Assembly: GCA_029204225.1 (NCBI GenBank)
Contig: CM055100.1
Location: 17,993,650 to 18,057,649 of the forward strand
DNA: 64,000 bases
Origin: Diphasiastrum complanatum
Lineage: Eukaryota; Streptophyta; Lycopodiopsida; Lycopodiales; Lycopodiaceae
Direction of reading: 5' to 3'
Shown: in pieces, positions 55,661 through 64,000 of the stretch
Position numbering within the stretch: the first letter of the stretch is position 1
Layout of the letters: each line of letters opens with the position of its first letter
The notes under the pieces: generated by a model
Seen by the model: only the letters and a program-made list of their open reading frames with translations
Told to the model about the DNA's origin: nothing
Database searches by the model: none
Translations under genes and position numbers: made by a program

Positions 55661-55667
55661 CTGAATT

Positions 55668-55917
55668 TTGAAGTTTAAAGATGTTTTGTTTGATTCCAGT
55701 TTTCATCAACAATTCAAAGATCAACTCAAAACAACCTATTCAATTAAAGAAACAACAAGACACATATTCTCTAAGACGAAGAAATATCTAAAGGACGAAA
55801 TATACAAAGAAATATCTTTTCGCCTTAACGAAAATATGAAGAACAGAATGTTTCACAAATAATCCTCAAAAAGAAGATGTTATGTTCATGAGGACGTTTC
55901 ACATTTGAGGAAGGGGA
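55668..55917 (+). other. Short ORF and polypurine tract before an LTR
   Basis: A 64-codon plus-strand ORF (55668-55862, MKFKDVLFDSSFHQQFKDQL) of unknown type. GAGGAAGGGGAT at 55906-55917 precedes TGTGATGCC at 55922, as expected for the 3' end of a plus-strand retroelement. Confidence 0.4.
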
Positions 55918-55921
55918 TATA

Positions 55922-57120
55922 TGTGATGCCACCTTATTGCTAAAATTTGAATATCAACATAAATATGGCATGATATACTCGAAAATGAAGATATGAGCTG
56001 GTTAAGTATAAATCATGAAGAGGCCTAAGTCAATTTTTGGAAATATATCTCCTAAGTACTTGCCTTGTAATTAAGGGCAAGATCTTTAATAGGAAAGACA
56101 TTGCCTTGGATAACCTTTACTAGGTCGTCCACACGAAACGACTAGATACGAAAAGACATGTTAAACTAGAGTAACTTTAACTCTTAGTTAAATATACCTT
56201 TCATGGTATAATTGAACGTATACATAGTCTAATTGTTAACTAGACCCTTTCATGGGAGCGACGCACCTGTTGTCTAAGAAGTGTGTTTGTTCGTCCCGTA
56301 GAACATATATAGATCTCACACTTCAATCTCGAGCATCGAGAGAGAAGAGTTTATGCATATGTAAGAGATTGAAGAAGTGAATAGAGTTCTGTGAGTTATT
56401 CTCTCTTATCTCTGTTCTCCGCACTGCTGAGTGTGAGTGATCTTGAGTCTACTAACAATCTCTAACGCATTACATGAATTACTCTCTAATCAGCCAGACT
56501 CTCTAGTGCATTACAATCGTTTGCTGTGTATCCGTAAAGCATGCTCTAAAGAATTGTCTTAAAATCATCTTATTCCTCTGTCGCGAATACTTTCTTTTTG
56601 GCACTCAAATAACGACTATCTTTGGTACAGTCTAGCACGATCATTGAATAAAGTTGTATGTATACATATGAGATGACAGTCCTTGTCTAAAGAATTGAGT
56701 CTTTGATTTGTTTTTCTGATTGTTACTGACATAAGTTTCTAACGTGCTCTGAAACCATTCGTGTTCTTTAACCATTAATTTGGACTTTAGTTGTTGAGGA
56801 CTTCTATCTAGAAATGAACAATTCGCAAACGCGATTAATTAATTATCTATACAATGGCGAATACATCGAATATTTCTCGACTCTCTGTTGACACCTTACT
56901 CAGCCAGAGTGTAGTACTATTGTACTACTCTGATAGCATCTCATCTGTAGAACGTGTTTCATTTGATTTGATAGAGGCCAGATTGTTGTTTTGAAAATTA
57001 GCAGCACAACACACCCTAATATAAGTAATACTGGTTACTTTTTAATGTCTGTCAACAACCAAAATAACACTCAAAACCACTTTTCATAAATTGTACCAAA
57101 AACATAACTTTCTAAAGTTG
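55922..57120 (+). repeat. Probable gypsy LTR
   Basis: Starts TGTGATGCCACC after a purine tract. It holds a TATA-like ACATATATAGA at 56303. The end is uncertain; the sequence at 57121-57146 (CCTCTGTGGGAACGACACT) resembles the GTGGGAACGA motif that sits between LTR and primer site in plant Tat/Athila elements, but no primer site follows. No gene lies inside. Confidence 0.45.
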
Positions 57121-57189
57121 TCCTCTGTGGGAACGACACTATTTGCTACAAAATCTATATTAATCTTGTTGGTATAGTACGACAAGTCT

Positions 57190-58226
57190 CTAAGATAACT
57201 GATGAGGGCTATAATGTTACTTTCTCATCTGAACAATGTACAATATTCGAGGAAGATACTACTTTGACTACATGCACTAGAGTCGAAAATGTTTATGTAC
57301 TCTCTAATTTAGTTGTATTAGCTAGTATCTCTAATGAAAATGTAAACGACAGTGTTGTTCTGTGGCATAGTCGATTTGGACACGTGAATACAAGATCACT
57401 TTCCTATATGTGTTGTAATAACTTAGCTGATGGATTGAATTTTCCTTTTTCATTAGATAGGAAATCTTTCTTTTGTGAATCATGCATCTATGACAAACAC
57501 TCTAGAAGCAAGTTTCCCAAATCACATTCCATCAAAACAAAGCATGTATTGGATCTTGTACATAACGATCTCTGTGGTCTAATGCCAACTCCGTCCTTAG
57601 GAGATGCAATTTATTTTATCACTTTCATAGATGATTATTCTAGATGGTCTACAGTCATGTTCATCAAGCAAAAATTTGAAACCTTTGAATGCTTCAAGAG
57701 ATTCAAGGCCATGGCTGAGACACAAACATATACAAAAGTGAAGGCACTCCAAACTGATGGTGGTGGCGAATACATCTCTAACGAGATGTCCGACTACATG
57801 GCTGAACATGGTATTAGAAGATAGTTCACCACTTCCTATTCACCTCAATAGAACGAGATTGCAGAAAGGAATAATCAAACTCTTCTCAATTCAGCTAGAT
57901 CCATGCTACATGAAGCACATCTACCTGCGAAGTTCTGGGCAGAAGCTACTGCCACAACTTGTTACGTGTAGAACATATCCAACACCAAAGCCGTCAACAA
58001 TGAAACTCCTTATGAAGTTGGCATGGCCACAAGCCTAGTGTCAGCCATTTAAAAATCTTTGGTTGTATATGTTTTGTTCACATTCCTAAATAGCTTAGGA
58101 AGAAGCTAGATCATAGGACAAATAAATGTATTTTCATTGGCTATCTTGATGAACATAAAGCTTATAAAATTTATGATCCATCCACCAATGTAGTATTTGC
58201 CTCTAGGGATGTAATATTTCAAGACA
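57190..58226 (+). pseudogene. Ty1/copia GAG-pre-integrase and integrase
   Basis: 57264-57824 reads LWHSRFGHVNTRSL, SFFCESCIYDKHSRSKFP (H-H-C-C zinc region), the first core Asp in DLVHNDLCG, FITFIDDYSRWSTVMFIKQK, and the second Asp in LQTDGGGEY. After a TAG, SYSPQ and NEIAERNNQTLLNSARSML carry the catalytic Glu. Frame changes lead to KLDHRTNKCIFIGYLDEHKA and DPSTNVVFASRDVIFQD, where a MITE is inserted (58227). Nearly complete but with at least three disruptions. Confidence 0.85.
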
Positions 58227-58596
58227 TTAGAGGAGTTCTAAATCCAAAAAATACCCTTTGTAAAGATTCTTTTTATATTTTTTCTCAATTTTTCTTACAC
58301 ATGGACCAATCAAATCACTCAAATTTGAAATCTACGTAACGTAACTTTGAGTCTACATTTTGATTCCACACTAAAAATGGCATAACTTTTTAGTGGTAAG
58401 TTCGAATTTAGCGGAGTTTGGTGCATTAGAAAGCGCTCAAGAAGGGCTTTCCAATGATATGTTAGATGATATACTTTTGAGCTACTACTAAAAAGTTATG
58501 GCAAGTCAAAAGTATTAGTGTTATAATATTTTAATAATATAATTTCATCTTGCACGAATTTTTAAAGGGTCCTTTTGGAGCTCAAAACTCCTCTAA
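58227..58596 (+). mobile_element. MITE, copy 2 (370 bp), inserted in copia
   Basis: TIRs TTAGAGGAGTT / AACTCCTCTAA; very similar to 10639-11011. It sits right after the integrase end reading VIFQD. The flanks GAC at 58223 and GACAT at 58597 would fit a short target duplication if the TIR starts ATTAGAGG, but copy 1 does not show the same. Non-coding. Confidence 0.85.
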
Positions 58597-59688
58597 TGAC
58601 ATGCATATTATGATTTCAAATAGCCATTGATAGATGATGCTATGTAATTTCATACTATTTTACGTAGCATTCAACCTTCCAACATTGATGATTCTTCTAT
58701 AGAACTTGTAGCTACAGCTACAGAAGCCGAGCAACAGATAGTACTTGTCACTAGACCAGACCAAGCAAGCTCGAACAGATCTGGAGAAGTTCAAGATGAA
58801 GAATCAACGCATCTTGGCCAATAAAACGTCTGCAGATCCTCATAGACTCGGACAGTTTCTGAGATCATTCTAGACTTCATCTGAAAAACCAGAGAGCCTA
58901 GCTGAAGCAATTAACTCCAAGGACGATGTGAAGAGGCAAGAAGCTATGGAAAGCGAGTACAACTCACTTTTGATGAGCTAGACCTCTGGTCAACTTCCCC
59001 ACTCACAAGAGAGTTATCGACAACAAATGGATCTTCAAGAAGAAGATCAACTTTGATGGTTCCATTGCTAAATGGAAATCACGACTGGTGGATAAAGGAT
59101 TCACTCAAGTCCAAGGAGTGGATTACCAAGAAATATTCAGTCCAGTCGTTAAGATGTAGATCACATCTTATGTTAGGATGGAAATGCTATCGACCCACTT
59201 GTCTAGTGAGGCTATTCGTCAACTCAGATTGGGCAGGAACAGTCTCTACCAGAAAATCTATCTCCGAGTTCTGTTTCTATCTGGTAGGGGGACCGATTTC
59301 ATGGAATTCAAGAAAGCAAAAATCAGTCACGCTTTTTTCAACAGAGGCAAAATACATCGCAGCATGTCAAGCTTCAAAAGAAGCTATATGGATCAGGTTG
59401 TTATTTCACGACTTACATCACACTTAGTTTAATGCTACCACCATTCTGTGTGACAACATGAGCTGTATTTTGCTATCATTGAATCCCAGATTTGATGGCA
59501 AATCCAAGCACATAGAAATCCAGTATCATTTCATTTGGGAGAAAGTCTTCTCAGGGCAAGTGATCCTTCAATACTGCTCCACGACAAAAATGGTTGGAAA
59601 CATCTTCACCAAAGCACTTCCCAGGATCAAGCATCAGAAGTTCTTAAGCACACTGAACGTGGCGAAGTTACCAAGGCACCAACCGTGA
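58597..59688 (+). pseudogene. Ty1/copia RT start and RNase H, with RT core deleted
   Basis: After linker sequence: [36 protein letters not shown] and [17 protein letters not shown] (RT start). At about 59160-59215 the sequence jumps to RNase H: VNSDWAGTVSTRKSISEFCF, SWNSRKQKSVTLFSTEAKYI, ILCDNMSCI, DGKSKHIEIQYHFIWEKV, IFTKALPRIKHQKF. The YVDD block is missing. Same element as 57190-58226. Confidence 0.85.
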
Positions 59689-59689
59689 C

Positions 59690-59700
59690 CTTAAGGGGGA
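59690..59700 (+). promoter_or_regulatory. Polypurine tract of copia
   Basis: CTTAAGGGGGA directly before TGTTGAAAATTAAG at 59702, the 3' LTR start. Confidence 0.8.
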
Positions 59701-59701
59701 C

Positions 59702-60420
59702 TGTTGAAAATTAAGCCCATAGTTGCCTCCTTGGTGAATCATAACTTAGACAACCAATTACTTGAAGAATGTCTACAACAGACTTCCGGCTGATCGCCAA
59801 CAAAGGGTAACCAATCCCATTATAAATTTAAGTTCAGATGTTAAGTTTAATAACTTGAAGTCATTGAAGACTTGGCCATCTTCAAGAACTTCCACAAACT
59901 TACATTTAGAACAAGTGTGCAGATTTACATCATTTTTCAAATAGTCTGCAGAAATAAACTAAGTGTCACACAGTTCACATTTTTTGCACTCTTTCAAAAA
60001 ACTGCGAAACTTGCCTTTGACTTCTTCCATTCAATTATTTTGAAGAAGTTAACTTGTTCACAATTCAAAAGTTTAATTATTTTTCAGCACCTTCGGCCTT
60101 CTTTCGCATTTTTTCGAAAAATGTGAGAAAGGTTAAATTTCAGGAGGTCCTCTATTTTTAAGAGTTAAACTGTTAAAGGCACCTTCGCCAGCTTTTTAAG
60201 GGCGCCTTCAAGTTGTTTTAAAGGTACCTTCGGCTTCTTCACATTTTTTTAAAGGATGCGAGAAAGCCAAGCTGTTACAGAGATCTTCGTTTTTTTGAGG
60301 GCACCTTCAACTTTCTAAGGGTGCCTTAAACTTATTTAGAACACCTTCAGTCTTTTTTGCAAAAACCCGAAGAGAAAAATGCCGAAGGTCATCTAAAATG
60401 AACGAGGTTTGTTCCCACGC
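59702..60420 (+). repeat. Copia 3' LTR, approximate end
   Basis: Starts TGTTGAAAATTAAGCCC after the polypurine tract. The right end was not determined. From about 60170 to 60400 it is rich in CACCTTCG/CCTTCGG words, alternating with TTTTT tracts. No gene. Confidence 0.5.
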
Positions 60421-60719
60421 TACTTTGTGTTATCTTGCGAAGTGACATGAATTGCGATGTCCTCATCCGCGTCAACGATCCTGATTTGTTGACCATATAC
60501 GCTATGTACAATTGTCACAGAAGCCATATACTTCCAAGTACAAAGGCTTTTCCAATTAGGTGACAAACATTCAATGCAATTAATATATGGATGAAATCTA
60601 TAAATAGATCATCCAAGCATAGATTAGTGGTTGCTCCATCCATGAGACACATTATTTGGGCCTCCCAGTTACGCCATCAATTTTTGGTTTTTTTTTGGTG
60701 TTTTAGTATAAATCATACA

Positions 60720-61317
60720 CTGCCATGTGGGCATATGGACGTCATTATCGTGTTGAGAGAGTTGACAACAAGCGACATACATATGATTGTGGTATAATGG
60801 CCAACTTTCAACAAGAGAGTCATTCTAATGCGAGGGACGTAAATGTCATTTTGGACGATCTAGACTATGTTGGCACATTGCAACATATTTATGAAGTTGA
60901 TTATGAGACTAACGACAAATACTTTATTTTTGATGGTCTTATATATATATCGATCTTATAAAACTAAATTAATTTTTTTATCTTATATTTCATCCAGATC
61001 AAATAGACCCAAGATAGTGGTATGTGATCCAACTTAATGCAAGACAATGATGTGTATTTGAAGGAAAAGATATTGTAACATTGGATACACACGATGAACC
61101 ACCACCCAATTTTGAGGTTTTGGAAGAACTTGAACCACTCATCCAAGCTCCAAATGATATGGAAATGACGGGAGAAGAAGATACAATTGCAAATGATGAG
61201 ATTCCTAAGATCGTACAAGGCCAAATTGAGAGTAATTTGAGGCTACGATTATACTTAGATGTAGATTCAGATGAGTGTCAAGACTTGTGTGATGACGAGA
61301 ATGACGTGAATGATTAA
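60720..61317 (+). pseudogene. CACTA-associated DUF4216-like fragment
   Basis: GRHYRVERVDNKRHTYDCGI, then MANFQQESHSNARDVNVILD, LDYVGTLQHIYEVDYETND and, after stops, DQIDPRQWYVIQLNARQ. This follows the pattern of the DUF4216 region encoded beside Tnp2 in plant CACTA elements: R-x-x-x-T-x-(N/D)-x-G-(I/V), then Y-G-x-L-x-x-I-x-E-(L/V)-DY. An acidic tail (LYLDVDSDECQDLCDDENDV) ends at 61314. The CACTA body upstream is not visible. Confidence 0.65.
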
Positions 61318-61880
61318 TGATTATTAATACTTAAATGCACTTGCATTCCTTTTTCTTTATATTCATTGCAATACTTTTATGTATACTTTTAATATAGTTA
61401 GAGTTGAATGTGATAATTACGATACCTGAACCTTGCGGTTATGTCCTATTTCAGAATGTCACCTCATATTCCCTCCCTGCGACATATAAGTTTTTCCATT
61501 TAAGAAAAGATTAGAACCTCATCTTTAACGGGAGAAAAGTAAGGGCTACACACCTTCCTAGGATTGGTATTTTAATTACCTACATTTCACTCGTTCATAT
61601 TAACTAATATCTAGTGTATGTGATAAAATACGACATTACTTTTAAAAAAGTAAAGTAATGAATTACATTTGATTGTTTTACTATGTTGGGTAACGTATTC
61701 AAATAATCAAAAAACTGAAACAACACAAACTCATCGGTAAGCTCGAAGCTTGAGTGCAAGCTTGTTCGCTCTTACAATGCTTGCTATCTTTTTTTTTCTT
61801 TGAATATCTTTGTCACATAGACAAGCAATTCAAAAATAACAGTTTATTACACAATTGAATCATTATTGCAAGTTTCAACC
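61318..61880. other. No gene seen
   Basis: AT-rich, short ORFs only. Ends in a C10 run at 61880-61889. Confidence 0.4.
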
Positions 61881-62002
61881 CCCCCCCCCCTCTCTCTCTC
61901 TATTAAACTTTCATTCTATTAACACTATCTATTCATATATTACCCTAAATTCTAAATCAATGCAAAATGCAAAACACATATACACACACTGCTTCTTCTT
62001 CT

Positions 62003-62145
<143 letters not shown>

Positions 62146-62619
62146 ATGGATGCTCCTTCGTTTAGTTTCACCCTGCTTCGCTAACAGACATGTGGACAAC
62201 TACAGACATACCGCTTCTCCAAGCTTACAAGGTCTTTTTAAACATCATACATTTTCACAAAATAAAGTTCTACTCTTAACTTAGTGGGTCTCCCACTTAA
62301 AAACTAATAAAAGTACTCTATAAGACTTTTTAAATTTCAAATTCCCAATTTGGAGGGAAATTGCACCAGAGAAGAGTTTTTTCCTCTATCATGTGCTGAA
62401 AGTGTGTCCTACCAGTTCACGGATCAACAATATTCTAGCATACTGTATGCATCTATCTCTCTTTTGCTTGGATCTCTTAATGCTTTACTCTCACAATGAT
62501 GATGCTTTAATAATCTCCAACTACTGTTTATGTTTGCTTATCACACAAAAGAAAAAAAGACTTTTGTAGCGTTGAGAAATATGGTAAAACACTCTTTAAG
62601 TATGGAAACACGTCCATCC

Positions 62620-63200
62620 TGCCTCAACAGGCAGCGATGGACATTTCATTTTATTTGGCAACCTTTCATGAGACCATAAGCGATGGTCTGATGGCCCCCT
62701 TTTCAACCATAAACAAACTCATTTAAGCTTCGTTTGACAACGATGGAAGGGTGCCTTTACCCATTGGTGTGATGATCACTTTTTGATACAAAAGATGGTC
62801 GTTGTCCAACAATGGACAGCTGACTCTTCGTCTTGATAAATATTATTGAATAATGAGGTCATTGTCCAACGATGGACAATTGACTCTTCATCTTGAAAAA
62901 TGAGGTGCCTGTCCAACGATGGACAACTGAGTCTTCATCTTGATAAATATGAAGTGAATAATAAATAATGAGGTATGTTGTCCAGCGATGGACACTATGA
63001 TCTCTTTTGGCACTTGCTTGCTTATCACATTGCACACAAAGCATCCTATTGTCCAGCGATGGACAATAGGATCATTTACTCTTCATTCACTGATAGCTCT
63101 TGACTATCAAATGGCTCACTGTCCTGCGATGGACTTCAAACTCTTACTAGCTTGTTTGATTCTCTTTACATAAGTATCCTCTTCTATCCAGCGGTGGATG
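62620..63200. repeat. Array of TTGTCCAnCGATGGACAA palindromes
   Basis: The core (T)GTCCA-n-CGA-TGGAC(A) occurs at about 62802, 62861, 62911, 62977, 63043 and 63119, with half or variant forms near 62612-62644 and 63186. Spacing is about 50-75 bp. Between some copies the phrase TGACTCTTC(G/A)TCTTGA also repeats. The best hairpin is 63043-63072: 13-base arms ATCCTATTGTCCA with a GCGA loop. Confidence 0.85.
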
Positions 63201-63317
63201 GATGGATACGTTAAAAGCTTAAGTCTTGTGGTAGAATGACTCTCTTAAAAGTTTTCGTATATCTTTGGTCTTACATTACTAAATTGATAATTTCTTATAA
63301 TGTACGTTTTGGTTTCT

Positions 63318-64000
63318 GTGAAGAATTGAAAAAGATTATCTATGTTAGATATAGGGTCTTATGTTTTTTACATCAAGCATCTAGGTGTAGGATGTTGATA
63401 GGAATAAATTTGGCATAGATGGCAAATTATGCACTTCCACTTGTAATGCCACTATTGAGCCAAAATAGAGTAAGAGGCTAAACACGTGCCAATTAGAGTG
63501 TAGACAAGTGTAAAGCTTTTGTTTGATGAATTCCAAGAGGTCCAATAGGATTTAGAGGTGGAACCTTGTGAGGTCCAATAGGAAATTGAGGTGTGCTTGA
63601 ATATAGTCCAATAGAATTAAGAGGTGTATGGTTCAATGATCCAATAGGATAAAGAGGTGACAAAATATGGTCCAATCATAGTTAAGCATAGTGGTAGCTC
63701 GTGGATCTACTAGTATCATTGTACTCCTCATTTTGAATCTAATTGATTTGGTGATTTCATGGATTTTGTGAGTTATTGGATTTCTAGCTTTCTCTCTCTA
63801 CCCGAGAGCTCATGATACTTTTGCTCTCTCTACCTGAGGGGAGCAGCTTGTTTTTACTTAGATTATTTTTTGAATACTTCCCACATGTGTGAGTGAGAGT
63901 TGGAAGTGATTGAATGCATGTAGTAGTGTGTTTTTGCCATAGGATCTAAGATTGATCTTGAATCTCAATCTAGTCTTGATCTTGGTGCATCTACACACCT
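63318..64000 (+). repeat. 680-bp dispersed repeat, copy 2 (runs off window)
   Basis: Colinear with 34956-35640. Its sub-repeat array of GTCCAATAG...GAGGTG (63537-63660) has one more unit than copy 1. The right end is outside the window, so the copy may be an LTR with its element beyond 64000. Confidence 0.8.

Noticed and set aside
62620-63200. CRISPR-like array of spaced palindromic repeats
   Set aside because: The setting is a plant nuclear retroelement region, the core repeats are short and imperfect, the spacers themselves repeat, and no cas genes exist.

Overview
The window looks like intergenic heterochromatin from the nuclear genome of a land plant with a large, repeat-filled genome. 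Evidence: AT-rich sequence, nested and inverted fragments of Ty1/copia and Ty3/gypsy elements, CACTA transposon remnants, several plant-type primer binding sites complementary to initiator Met-tRNA (TGGTATCAGAGC), GT-AG introns, and a degenerate tract of plant telomere repeat (TTTAGGG). The sequence does not let me name a species. I see no tRNA, rRNA, CRISPR array, bacterial operon or clearly intact host gene.

Layout. 0-7.2 kb: pieces of one chromovirus-type gypsy family in both orientations (minus 5' LTR at 6727-7203 with primer site; plus-strand pol at 1498-3566, cut off by another LTR-like repeat at 3565-4540). 8.8-11 kb: a Tat/Athila-type primer site and small dispersed repeats, including a 373-bp MITE. 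11.7-15.4 kb: a broken multi-domain ORF of a family I cannot name, interrupted by copia pieces. 15.7-25.2 kb: CACTA transposase fragments on the minus strand at both ends, with copia material, unassigned repeats, microsatellites and a 151-bp near-perfect hairpin between them. 25.3-26.0 kb: interstitial telomere-like tract. 27-31.6 kb: an LTR-like repeat, then an intron-containing Ulp1/C48-peptidase-like gene or pseudogene. 32.5-38.7 kb (minus): a second copy of the unnamed multi-domain ORF downstream of a gypsy integrase tail, with an LTR and primer site at 38.2-38.7 kb. 39.7-45.9 kb: a third copy, split by an internally deleted copia with a 5-bp target duplication. 46.1-50.0 kb (minus): a Tat/Athila-like pol followed by another copy of the unnamed ORF's C-terminal domain. 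50.0-54.2 kb: plus-strand chromovirus pol facing an inverted LTR of the same family. 55.7-59.7 kb: LTR/leader material and a copia with a MITE inserted. 60.7-63.2 kb: a CACTA DUF4216 fragment followed by an array of palindromes. 63.3-64 kb: second copy of a ~680-bp repeat also found at 34.96-35.64 kb.

Nothing here needs a functional pathway. The genes are remains of mobile elements, nearly all carrying stops, frameshifts or deletions. The most notable items are: a recurring unnamed gag-like/extra-ORF family (five loci); a 516-codon open frame fusing CACTA transposase, the unnamed domain and copia RT-RNase H; the Ulp1-like locus; a cluster of heat-shock-element-like motifs 3' of a gypsy pol; and the palindrome array near a CACTA remnant. 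Domain calls come from reading translations by eye, with no database search.
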